A DNA stretch of 20,958 nucleotides from a virus: the IMG/VR virus record IMGVR_UViG_3300001460_000266, positions 1-20,958 of that record; one strand, 5' to 3'. The notes beneath the pieces are model-generated. The model saw only the letters and a list, made by a program, of their open reading frames with translations, was not told the DNA's origin and did not search any database. Positions 6,874-14,800 of the stretch are shown piece by piece; the stretch's first letter is position 1, and each line of letters begins with the position of its first letter. A program made the position numbers and the translations under genes.

Positions 6874-7407
6874 ATGGCTACAAGAAAAGTAATATTAACT
6901 GGAATAGGTGAGTGGGCAAAGGTTTTTGAAGAGAACCGTGACACTAAAGGCTATGAAGGTGCATACGAAGTGTGTGATGGAGCGTGTACCATTGACATGA
7001 TACTTGATGATGACAACATGAAGAGGTTGACAGCATCTAGGTCTATGAAGAAGGGAACACCAGACCCTGAAGGTAGAGGAACTAAGGTTAGACTTGTACG
7101 TAAGTTTGATACTGGTAGGGATTGGGATAGTGGTGCTCCTGTAGTGACCAAGGCTGATGGTACTAGGTGGAACTACGATGAAGATGGTACGATTGGTAAT
7201 GGTTCTACCATCCAAGTTACCCTCTCTGTCTACGACACTAGCCGTAAAGCTATTGTAGGTACACGACTAGACAGGGTAAAGGTTATAGATCATGTGGAGT
7301 ACATTGCTCCTGATGATGTAGATGAGGTAGTTCCACCACATTCACCACCACCTCTGACTCAAGTCACAGCAGGGAGCAGAGAAAATGCGGAAGAAATACT
7401 CTTCTAA
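6874..7407 (+). CDS. single-stranded DNA-binding protein, T7 gp2.5-like
   Basis: A 177-residue protein starting at ATG 6874 with a good GGAGA upstream. It has the features of the T7 gp2.5-type OB-fold SSB: a strand-rich core (about 1-145) with basic and aromatic residues for DNA contact, then a flexible Pro-rich linker (VVPPHSPPP, about 152-160) and a short acidic tail ending in Phe (ENAEEILF). In T7 the acidic tail with its terminal Phe binds the polymerase and helicase and regulates DNA binding. The gene follows polymerase directly, the expected neighbourhood. The assignment rests on these features and position, since this family is poorly conserved in sequence. The tail coding sequence overlaps the next small ORF by 23 bases. 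Confidence 0.78.
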   Translation: MATRKVILTGIGEWAKVFEENRDTKGYEGAYEVCDGACTIDMILDDDNMKRLTASRSMKKGTPDPEGRGTKVRLVRKFDTGRDWDSGAPVVTKADGTRWNYDEDGTIGNGSTIQVTLSVYDTSRKAIVGTRLDRVKVIDHVEYIAPDDVDEVVPPHSPPPLTQVTAGSRENAEEILF

Positions 7408-7525
7408 ACCCAGAAACCTTGAGGCTAAAGAACTTTGGACAACCAAGTATAGCCTCAAGGTTATCCCTCTTAAGATCAAGAAGCTCTTTAGAAAAAGAAA
7501 ACATAAGTTAGGACTTAAAGAATGA
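7385..7525 (+). CDS. 46-codon very basic ORF overlapping ssb and the nuclease gene
   Basis: ATG 7385 lies inside the end of ssb in another frame, and the stop TGA 7523-7525 overlaps the next start by four bases (ATGA), the junction type used throughout this operon. GGGAG (about 7372-7376) precedes it. The predicted peptide is strongly basic (MRKKYSSKPR at the start, IKKLFRKRKHK near the end) and could bind nucleic acid. It matches no family I know. Without it, 7408-7521 would be a 114-base untranslated gap in an otherwise gap-poor operon. The frame contains a 13-bp perfect inverted repeat at 7415-7462, so the segment may be kept for RNA or DNA structure and the ORF may be incidental. Confidence 0.5.
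   Translation: MRKKYSSKPRNLEAKELWTTKYSLKVIPLKIKKLFRKRKHKLGLKE
7415..7462. repeat. 13-bp perfect inverted repeat with nested stem
   Basis: AACCTTGAGGCTA (7415-7427) is repeated exactly as its reverse complement TAGCCTCAAGGTT (7450-7462), with a 22-base spacer. The spacer can itself pair TTGG-ACAA-CCAA (7435-7446). The transcript would form a long hairpin between the ssb and nuclease coding regions. There is no T run after the right arm (ATCCCTCTTAAG), so it does not look like a simple intrinsic terminator. It could be an RNase III-type processing site or stabiliser that separates ssb mRNA from the downstream message, or a recognition site on DNA. T7-family phages use RNase III hairpins between genes, which makes processing a reasonable guess. 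Confidence 0.85.
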
Positions 7526-8376
7526 AAACAATAAAGACTCTTGTAAAAGATATGTACAAAACCTTAGAGGGTAAGGGTGAGTGGAATGAAATACGCAGTA
7601 AGACTTTGGCTGATGGCATCTCTGTTCTATCTAATCAACGTTTCAGTAAACCTCAAGAACCCAGAGGTTATCTATCTCTTTCTTCTATTGGTACTCCTTG
7701 TAAACGTAAGCTCTGGTACAAGGTAAACAAGTCAGGAGAGGGAGAGAGCCTAACACCTAACACTCTACTAAAGTTCTTCTACGGTGATATGATAGAGGAG
7801 TTGATACTAGAACTAGCGAAAGCCAGTGGGCATGACATAAAAGGGCAGCAAGATAGACTCAATGTTCATGGTATCAAGGGGCATAGAGATGCAGTGATTG
7901 ATGGTATGACAGTAGATGTTAAGTCCTGTAGCACCTACGCATTTAAAAAGTTTAAGGAAGGAAAACTTAGAGATGATGATCCATTTGGATATATATCACA
8001 GCTTAGTTCCTACGTCTACGCAGGTAAGGATGACCCACTTGTTACTGACAAAACACATGGAGCTTTTTTGGCAGTTGACAAACAGAATGGACATATTTGT
8101 TTGGATGTATATGATTTTACTGAGGAGTTAAAGACTAAACAAAAAGAAATGTTAGCAGCAGCAGAAATGGTTAAGAACGACATTCCAGAAGAAAGAATAG
8201 ATGCTGTACCACAGTCTAAGACAAGCCCCAATACAAAGCTAAGTATGCAGTGCAGCTACTGTGAATACAAGTATCTTTGTTGGGATGAGGTGAGAACATT
8301 CATCTACTCCTATGGACCTGAGTATTTAATTAATGTCGTTAATGAACCTAAAGTACCAGAGGTGTTCCATGACTAA
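7522..8376 (+). CDS. PD-(D/E)XK exonuclease with Cas4/AddB-type Fe-S cysteines
   Basis: A 284-residue nuclease. Motifs in order: C60 (GTPCKRKLWY), E92 in a helix, D123 (KGHRDAVID), the core D132-V-K134 (VDVKS), Q160-x3-Y164 (QLSSY), then C244, C247 and C253. One Cys before the nuclease core and three after it is the arrangement that binds a 4Fe-4S cluster in Cas4, AddB and Dna2-type nucleases. These enzymes degrade or process DNA ends. Here it stands where T7-like phages place the gp6 exonuclease and would trim RNA primers, make recombinogenic ends or break down host DNA. There is no CRISPR array or cas1/cas2 nearby, so Cas4 is a structural likeness only. Start and stop overlap the neighbours (ATGA at 7522; 8 bases at the end). 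Confidence 0.85.
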   Translation: MKTIKTLVKDMYKTLEGKGEWNEIRSKTLADGISVLSNQRFSKPQEPRGYLSLSSIGTPCKRKLWYKVNKSGEGESLTPNTLLKFFYGDMIEELILELAKASGHDIKGQQDRLNVHGIKGHRDAVIDGMTVDVKSCSTYAFKKFKEGKLRDDDPFGYISQLSSYVYAGKDDPLVTDKTHGAFLAVDKQNGHICLDVYDFTEELKTKQKEMLAAAEMVKNDIPEERIDAVPQSKTSPNTKLSMQCSYCEYKYLCWDEVRTFIYSYGPEYLINVVNEPKVPEVFHD

Positions 8377-8725
8377 GACTAGGACAGGTAAGGCAAAGGG
8401 TAGGCTAGGTCAACAAGAAGTTAGGGATACACTACTTAAAACTTTTTATGAATTACACCCTGACGATATAAAGAGTACAGTTATGGGAGATACAGGAGAA
8501 GATATACAACTCTCTCCTGCTGCTAGAAGACTTATACCACTGTCTATAGAAGTTAAAAGACGTAAGGAAGGTATGAAAACTGCATACGGTTACATAGAAC
8601 AGGCAGCTAAACATAATACAGGAGAGCCTGTAGTATTCTTTAGGTCAGACAGAAAGCCTTGGATAGTTATGGTAGGTATGGAACACTATATGGATTTGAT
8701 TAGAACTTGGGGAGTTAGTAAATGA
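8369..8725 (+). CDS. small PD-(D/E)XK nuclease, possible Holliday-junction resolvase
   Basis: I choose ATG 8369 (118 residues), which has AGAGGTG just upstream and overlaps the previous gene by 8 bases. An upstream in-frame ATG at 8333 would overlap by 44. The protein has the compact resolvase-like nuclease pattern: basic N-terminus (MTKTRTGKAKGR), E17 in helix 1, D45 (TGEDIQLSP), E61-x-K63 (IEVKRR) and Q78 (YIEQAAKH). The second part (VVFFRSDRKPWIVMV) is the usual pair of core strands. In T7 the equivalent genome position encodes endonuclease I, a Holliday-junction resolvase, so branch resolution before packaging is the likely job. The exact substrate is inferred. Confidence 0.72.
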   Translation: MTKTRTGKAKGRLGQQEVRDTLLKTFYELHPDDIKSTVMGDTGEDIQLSPAARRLIPLSIEVKRRKEGMKTAYGYIEQAAKHNTGEPVVFFRSDRKPWIVMVGMEHYMDLIRTWGVSK

Positions 8726-8997
8726 GTACTGTAAAGATATGGGCTGTTACTGAAGGTCCAAAATCTATAGATGAAGTAGACTATGATGATAACTTTGCAG
8801 AGGATCATCCAGAAGGTTGTAATTATTTTACTGTGTGCAAGGTAGAAAAAAATGGTAAGCTTGAAGACCATGAGTTTTGGTTTCCTACACTGACCAACGC
8901 TCACGAATTTAAAAACTATATAGACTCTCATATGGAAGCTGTTGAGTTAGATGATGAGGGTATATTAGACTATCAAAATTATGGAAATATAAATTGA
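8722..8997 (+). CDS. small acidic hypothetical protein (91 aa)
   Basis: The start overlaps the nuclease stop by four bases (ATGA), supporting a real gene. The 91-residue product is very acidic: I count 21 Asp/Glu, 6 Lys and no Arg. It contains runs such as DEVDYDDNFAED (17-28) and ELDDEGILDY (75-84), and several aromatic residues in strands (IWAV, YFTV, FWFPTL). No family recognised. The charge and small size are like those of DNA-mimic inhibitors, but acidic composition alone is weak evidence. The next gene follows after 25 bases. Confidence 0.65.
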   Translation: MSTVKIWAVTEGPKSIDEVDYDDNFAEDHPEGCNYFTVCKVEKNGKLEDHEFWFPTLTNAHEFKNYIDSHMEAVELDDEGILDYQNYGNIN

Positions 8998-9021
8998 CAT
9001 TTAAAGTATATGGAGTATAAC
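8994..9021 (+). promoter_or_regulatory. promoter-like sequence before the MazG/reductase genes
   Basis: A perfect -35 hexamer TTGACA (8994-8999), overlapping the stop codon of the 91-aa gene, is followed after 16 bases by TATAAC (9016-9021, 5 of 6). Transcription would begin near 9028, just inside the next small gene, so it could serve mazG, the reductase and the DUF3310 gene rather than the gene at 9023. This is sequence resemblance only; the spacing is one short of optimal. Confidence 0.4.
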
Positions 9022-9022
9022 T

Positions 9023-9253
9023 ATGGGTTTACGTTATGAGATATTGATGACGATAGATATTGAACCTACTGCAAACTTCTTAGAAGTAGAGGGGGTTAGT
9101 GATTTTAATGTTATAAAAGAAACAATACAGTCAGCACTGTATGATTTAGATGATGTAGATATAGAAGATTTAGATGTAACAAGGAGATTAGATGAAATAT
9201 ACAATGAAGATTTACAGTCAGGAAGTAGAAAAATTAATTATAACAGAGCCTAG
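9023..9253 (+). CDS. small acidic hypothetical protein (76 aa)
   Basis: ATG 9023 has GGAG (9012-9015) upstream. The 76-residue product is acidic (18 Asp/Glu against 7 Lys/Arg by my count), with a dense acidic helix-like segment at 41-63 (DLDDVDIEDLDV) and a basic end (SRKINYNRA). The N-terminal half alternates in a beta-alpha pattern. No family recognised. Its last 62 bases overlap the start of mazG in another frame, an unusually long overlap for this operon, so either its C-terminus or the mazG start may differ from what I give. The mazG ribosome site (AAGGAG, 9181-9186) lies inside this gene. Confidence 0.6.
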   Translation: MGLRYEILMTIDIEPTANFLEVEGVSDFNVIKETIQSALYDLDDVDIEDLDVTRRLDEIYNEDLQSGSRKINYNRA

Positions 9254-9509
9254 AAATAGGTTGTTAGAAAATACATTAGGTCTTGGAGAGGAAGCAGGTG
9301 AGGTACTTGGTAAGATCAAGAAGCTTGTCAGAGACAAAACTTATTCTAAAGAAGAAATTATTAAGGAACTAGGTGACTGTCTCTTTTATGTCACTGCTAT
9401 AGCAAACTATCTAGGTGATGACTTACAGGCTGTAGCAGATGCTAACATGGCTAAGTTAAAAGATAGAAAGAAGAGAGATGTAATCCAAGGGTCAGGAGAT
9501 AATAGATGA
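9192..9509 (+). CDS. mazG: MazG-like nucleotide pyrophosphohydrolase
   Basis: A 105-residue single-domain all-alpha NTP pyrophosphatase. The metal-binding signature is clear: E33-E34-x2-E37 (GEEAGEV) and E59-x2-D62 (KELGDCLFYV). Such enzymes split (d)NTPs to NMP and pyrophosphate; in marine phages they are common and are thought to adjust nucleotide or alarmone pools during infection. The length is that of the short phage/MazG-D type rather than the two-domain bacterial MazG. ATG 9192 follows a perfect AAGGAG (9181-9186) at 5 bases. The stop overlaps the reductase start by four bases (ATGA), tying it to deoxynucleotide supply. Confidence 0.9.
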   Translation: MKYTMKIYSQEVEKLIITEPRNRLLENTLGLGEEAGEVLGKIKKLVRDKTYSKEEIIKELGDCLFYVTAIANYLGDDLQAVADANMAKLKDRKKRDVIQGSGDNR

Positions 9510-11431
9510 ACAACATGTTACCATCAGACTACCAAAACTTTATAGCTACATCACGTTATGCACGATGGCTAGACGATGAAGGACGTAGAGAAACGTGGAG
9601 TGAAACTGTGTCACGCTACGTAAACTATATGCATGACAAGGTTAAGTTCTCTAAGGAAGACAAGTCTGAGATTGAACAGGCTATCTTAGGGCTAGATGTT
9701 ATGCCAAGCATGAGAGCCTTGATGAGTGCAGGTACAGCTTTAGAGAGAGACAACACAGCAGGATACAACTGTAGCTACCTACCAGTAGATGACCCTAAGT
9801 CTTTTGATGAGGCTATGTACATCCTACTGTGTGGTACAGGTGTAGGCTTCTCAGTTGAGCGTCAGTACATTGACAAGCTACCTGAGATACCAGAGAAGAT
9901 GTTCAAAAGCGACACTACAATAGTTGTTAAGGACAGCAAGGAAGGTTGGGCTAAGTCACTACGTATGCTGATAGCGTTACTGTACGCAGGAGAGATACCC
10001 TCTTACGATGTCAGCAAAGTTAGACCTGCAGGAGCTAGGCTTAAAACATTTGGTGGCAGAGCCAGTGGTCCTGCACCTCTCGTAGACCTATTCAAGTTTA
10101 CTATCAACCTGTTCAACAACAATGCAGGTAAGAAGCTCACAAGCTATGACTGCCACTCTCTTATGTGTAAGATAGGTGAGGTTGTGGTTGTGGGTGGTGT
10201 ACGTAGGTCAGCTATGATTAGCCTGAGTAACCTCTCAGACATACGTATGAGACAGGCTAAGTCTGGACAGTGGTGGGATACTGCACCTCACATGGCACTC
10301 TCTAACAACTCTGTTAGCTACACAGACAAGCCTGACGCAGAGACATTCATGCGTGAGTGGACATCTCTGATTGAATCTAAGTCTGGTGAACGTGGTATCT
10401 TCAATAGAGTAGCTGCTAAGAAACAGGCTGCTAAGAATGGAAGGAGAGATGCTGACCATGAGTTTGGCTGTAACCCCTGTTCAGAAATAATATTACGTCC
10501 ATACCAATTTTGTAATCTTACTGAGGTAATCATACGAGCTACAGATACCTTGGCTGACTTAAAACGTAAGGTACGTATAGCTACTATCTTGGGTACAGCA
10601 CAGGCTACACTCACTAAGTTCCCTTACTTGCGTAAGATATGGAGTACAAACACAGAGGAAGAAAGACTACTAGGTGTATCTCTTACAGGTATTATGGACA
10701 ATCAGTTGACCAATGGCAGACAGGAGTTCATATCACATGAAGGAAAGTTGAGTACTATACTACCTAGATTAAAACAGGAAGCTGTAGATACAAATAAAGA
10801 GTATGCTAAGAAATGGAAGATACCTCAGTCAGTAGCTATCACCTGTGTTAAACCATCAGGTACAGTGTCACAACTCTGTGACAGTGCGAGTGGCATACAT
10901 GCTAGACACAGCAACTACTACATCAGGACTGTACGTGGTGACAACAAAGACCCACTGACACAGTTTATGATTGACCAAGGTATACCTAGTGAGCCTGACG
11001 TAATGAAGCCTGATGCTACTACAGTGTTTAGTTTTCCTATGCAGTCACCTGAAGGTTCAGTCACACGTAATGACATGACAGCTATCCAACAACTACGAAT
11101 GTGGATGGCATATCAAGAGCATTGGTGTGAGCATAAACCTAGCTGTACTGTAACAGTACGTGACCACGAATGGGTAGAGGTAGGTGCATATGTTTACAAT
11201 CACTTTGATGCAATGTCAGGTGTATCATTCTTGCCACACTCTGACCATGTTTATCAACAAGCACCATATCAAGACTGTACTAAAGAAGAGTATGATGTTA
11301 TGATTAAGTCTACTAACACCAACATAAATTGGGATAGACTGATGGACTATGAGAAGGAAGATACTACATCAGGCAGTCAAACTTTTGCTTGTAGTGGTGA
11401 CACCTGTGAAATTGTAGACATAGGGGCATAG
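9506..11431 (+). CDS. nrdJ: class II (B12-dependent) ribonucleotide reductase, monomeric RTPR type
   Basis: A 641-residue reductase with the ten-stranded barrel signature of class II enzymes of the monomeric (Lactobacillus RTPR-like) subtype. Visible residues: C89 (YNCSYL), one of the redox-active pair with C336 (QFCNL); the finger loop N323-P-C325-S-E327, where C325 would carry the thiyl radical; the GVRRSAMISLSN segment; KPSGTVSQL (449-457); and the C-terminal shuttle pair C629-x4-C634. No ATP-cone is present at the N-terminus. It reduces ribonucleotides to deoxyribonucleotides using adenosylcobalamin, so it depends on host B12 but needs no separate radical subunit. It is about 100 residues shorter than typical RTPR. 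AGGAG at 9494-9498 sets the start; it overlaps mazG by four bases. Confidence 0.93.
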   Translation: MNNMLPSDYQNFIATSRYARWLDDEGRRETWSETVSRYVNYMHDKVKFSKEDKSEIEQAILGLDVMPSMRALMSAGTALERDNTAGYNCSYLPVDDPKSFDEAMYILLCGTGVGFSVERQYIDKLPEIPEKMFKSDTTIVVKDSKEGWAKSLRMLIALLYAGEIPSYDVSKVRPAGARLKTFGGRASGPAPLVDLFKFTINLFNNNAGKKLTSYDCHSLMCKIGEVVVVGGVRRSAMISLSNLSDIRMRQAKSGQWWDTAPHMALSNNSVSYTDKPDAETFMREWTSLIESKSGERGIFNRVAAKKQAAKNGRRDADHEFGCNPCSEIILRPYQFCNLTEVIIRATDTLADLKRKVRIATILGTAQATLTKFPYLRKIWSTNTEEERLLGVSLTGIMDNQLTNGRQEFISHEGKLSTILPRLKQEAVDTNKEYAKKWKIPQSVAITCVKPSGTVSQLCDSASGIHARHSNYYIRTVRGDNKDPLTQFMIDQGIPSEPDVMKPDATTVFSFPMQSPEGSVTRNDMTAIQQLRMWMAYQEHWCEHKPSCTVTVRDHEWVEVGAYVYNHFDAMSGVSFLPHSDHVYQQAPYQDCTKEEYDVMIKSTNTNINWDRLMDYEKEDTTSGSQTFACSGDTCEIVDIGA

Positions 11432-11432
11432 T

Positions 11433-11804
11433 ATGACAGTATTTAAGTGGGGGATAGAGATGTGTTCCATGTGTGGTTATCTTCTTGATGACAACATGGA
11501 ATGCCCTGAGTGTGAAATATGTAATGGAGATAAAATGAATAAGCAAATGACAGCAGAGAATGTATTTAAAACTAACAACTTTGACACAGTAACGAAACCA
11601 ATTCACTACAATCAGAGTGGCATAGAGTGTATTGATGCTATCAATGCAATGACTAACACAATGAATGGTACGTCAGCTTACATGGCAGGTAATGTCTTGA
11701 AGTATGTATGGAGACATGAGTATAAGAATGGACTAGAAGATTTGGAGAAGGCACAAGTGTACTTGGGGTGGTTGATAGAGAACTACAAGAAGGTACACAA
11801 GTAG
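11433..11804 (+). CDS. DUF3310 protein, T7 gp1.7-like nucleotide kinase candidate, with Cys-rich N-terminus
   Basis: The C-terminal part (about 50-123) shows the DUF3310 pattern: KPIHYNQSGIECIDAI, GNVLKYVWRHEYKNG and LEKAQVYLGWLIE. T7 gp1.7, which I believe belongs to this family, phosphorylates dTMP and dGMP, fitting the nucleotide genes just upstream. The N-terminus adds a probable zinc-binding knot with C11-x2-C14 and C24-x2-C27 (plus C30), as seen in other phage members. ATG 11433 is one base after the reductase stop with AGGGG upstream; ATG 11460 (GGGGGA upstream) would keep all the cysteines and is an alternative. It is the last gene of the + block, ending five bases before the opposing gene. 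Confidence 0.75.
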   Translation: MTVFKWGIEMCSMCGYLLDDNMECPECEICNGDKMNKQMTAENVFKTNNFDTVTKPIHYNQSGIECIDAINAMTNTMNGTSAYMAGNVLKYVWRHEYKNGLEDLEKAQVYLGWLIENYKKVHK

Positions 11805-11818
11805 TTAGTCTATTGTGT
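11795..11818. terminator. hairpin across the two convergent stop codons, possible bidirectional terminator
   Basis: ACACAA (11795-11800) pairs with TTGTGT (11813-11818), and TAG (11802-11804, the + stop) pairs with CTA (11810-11812, the complement of the - stop). This gives nine base pairs with one bulged G (11801) and a 5-base loop TTAGT. A short TTTT follows on the + side near 11825-11828. The stem is AT-rich and the T tract weak, so termination would be inefficient by itself. It is the only terminator-like structure where the opposing blocks meet. Confidence 0.3.
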
Positions 11819-14800
11819 TGCTATATTTTGCAAACCTAAACTAATTGTTTCATATTCTTTCATATAATAAAGTATATTTTGTAGTACTTGTACAGCATCT
11901 TCTCTTTTTAGAATAGCATCCATATCATCTTCAAGACCTAGAAACTTAAGTGCAAAATCTCTTTTTACTTTTGAACCCTTAGTCACATCCCTAAGTAAAC
12001 TGAGACTTGGTGGTGTTTGTGCATTTAATATTTCTAAAGTTCTTTTCTTTAATTCTTCCTTAAGCCCACCCTTACCAAGTATAATTTCTCTCTTCTGATC
12101 TAAATCTAATTTACCAAAAGTAGGATACTTTTTTAAAGTTTCTATAGCTAACTCTTCAAAGATGGGTGCAGCTATAGTATTCATAGCATTTTTTACTCTA
12201 GCATCTCCTTGCCAGTTAATAAAATCCCAAGTCTTTAAACCTATTTGATTTAATAAAACTTTTCCATACGTTAATTTTTGAGAGTTTCTTGAACCTAAAA
12301 ACTTTGCTAAGTCAGGACGATACTCTGTACCTGAAGTAATACTTCCTTTAAGTTCAGGTTTTTCATACATCTCTGAGTAAGGTATCTCCATATCAAATAT
12401 GTTAAGTCTATCCTCTGGTATTAGACCCTCTATATATTTTGTAGCAGTGTTATAATTAATTGCACCCTGTTTTAAATCAAAGTTTGTATGATTACCATTT
12501 AAAACATTTGCAACTGTACTAGCAGGTTCAAATCCTCTTGATGCACCTTGAGCAATTCTAGCAAAAAGAATTGGAAGTCTATCTAAAAGAAATTCTGTTC
12601 CACTATCTACCCTACCATCTGCAATATCTTTCATCGTAGTACCTAGTGCTTTATATAATCTATCTACCTGTCGTATAGCTGATCCACCTAATTGTAATCC
12701 TAGTTCTTCAACTAACTCAAAGGGTATGTTTTTAGGATTAAAATTTTGTGCAAAGTATTCTTCGTAATCAGCTACAGTATTTAACTTACTTAAATCTTGT
12801 TTTAAATTTCTACCATCTCCAGATAAACCATGTGCAATCATCTGTGCAATCAACTGTCCTTGATTTATATTCCAATCAAATTGAGAATCATCTAAACTAC
12901 CATCTGGTCTAATATTTTCATTATAAGCTCTACCCTCAGTAACTTTATTTATAGCAGAGTTTGTACCCACAACAGTAAATAAACCAACTGTACCCCAACC
13001 TGCCATAGTTTTTCCTATAACTGCTGTAGCTTCTTGTGTTACAGGGTCTAACTTTTTTCTTAATGCTTTGTGAGACATGTATCTTATAGCTTGTATACCT
13101 GATGTATCTGCAAAGGTAGCAAGAACAGTATTCATAAAACTTCCAAAGGGTATCCCAAAACCTACAACTGTTTTATTAGTAGCATATTCTAAACCTTTAG
13201 CTAGTTCTAACATTATAGTCGAACCATGTTTAGTTTTTAGTGTACTCCAATTAACAGAAGCAGTTTGCATTTTTGTTCTGTGAGCACTTTTTTCTAACAA
13301 CTGCATAAATTTTGGTGTCATCATTTCTACAGCAATATCATCTCTGTCAAAAAATTTTGAAGGAGAAACTCCATATGTCTTCATAATATTAGAGTTTACA
13401 TTATTACCAAAAGCCCATAGTTTAGTTAGCTCATCTTGAAGTCTAACTAAGGCTACAGTTTGCATGAGTTTAGTACCGCCATCTACTATATTAATAAATG
13501 TATCTTCACCTGGAAATAACTTAGATTTGTCATCCATGTTATACAATGTTTTAGAATCAAAAGCACCACCATCTCCACTTATGTCTCTAAACAACTGTCT
13601 TTTAAAGTGTGGAATTCTTTCTAGTATATCTCTAGAAAACTTTATTTCTAAGTCTGGTGTAAAAACAGAAACACCTCTTCTTATAGCACCAAGAAAATTA
13701 CCATACATTTGATTGTGATAATATTCTGGTGCTTTTACACCATCAATTATTTTGTTAGGGTCAAATGTTTTATAAAAAAGTGACTGACTCATATTTAAAA
13801 CAGAGGTATTAATTTCTGAAGCTGCATCTAATATAGTAAGAGCTTTAAAACCTTTTATGTTTGAACCTGTTGTTGCAGGGTGAGAGGTTAGTAATCTTTT
13901 AAATATTGATAAAGCCCACTGCATTCTTGCAGGACTAGTATCTAAACCACCGTCATTTAGTAATACCTTTAAAGCATCTTCTGGATCACCTATTTGAGTA
14001 TTTAATTTAAAGAAAGCTTGAGAAGATATGTTTTGAATTGCACCTGCTTCAGATGCTGTTGATATAAATCGAGCACCCATTCTTTTAGCGAGAGTTCCTT
14101 TTGTATCTTTTTGTGTTAGTCTAAGTGGTCTGCCAGTTTTATCTTCAAACTTCTTAACAATCCTTTCAAGTACTTCTTCTGGTAGATATTCAATAGTTTC
14201 TGCTAAAATACCACTTACTTTTTTATCTTGTAACATCTCTTTATGAAATAAAAATCCTGCTTCTTGTAATACAGAAACATAACCTTTAGTAATAACTTTA
14301 CCTTTTTCATCTACGGTGTCAGTAAAAAATTCTTTAAAAAATCTTTTAGTGTTTATTAAATCTAATTCAAAAGGGTCATATGATTTTTCATTTTTTAATA
14401 ATACAATAGCTTTTTCTTTTGCTTCTTCCCAACTCTTTAATTTAGATGGATCACCTACAATATTACCAAAGTTTTCATCTACATATTTAATCATTTGTGG
14501 GATAAACGGCTTAACCTTATCGTCTATAAGTTGTTTAGCTTTTTTACCACTTACTTTTATCTTATTGTCTATATCAACATAACCTAGCCAACTATCTTTT
14601 AAACCATCTGATCTTCTTAATTCCTTAAGACTTTGATTAGTTGCTATGTATGCAGGTATAACCATAGTCGCTAAGGCAGATAACATTACTCTACTCTTAT
14701 CAATTTCTTTTTGATTACCTACATTAATTAATTGTGATTGCTCTCCAATATCTAAAGCAATATTCATAACTAAGTCTGGTAGAGAATAAGTACCTGCTGC

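Noticed and set aside
7415-7462. Rho-independent terminator at the large inverted repeat
   Set aside because: No T run follows the right arm on the + strand, and the gene immediately downstream overlaps the small ORF, so termination there would block the operon.
8333-8368. Longer form of the resolvase-like nuclease starting at 8333
   Set aside because: It would overlap the upstream nuclease by 44 bases and has no ribosome site. ATG 8369 has AGAGGTG upstream and the 8-base overlap seen elsewhere.
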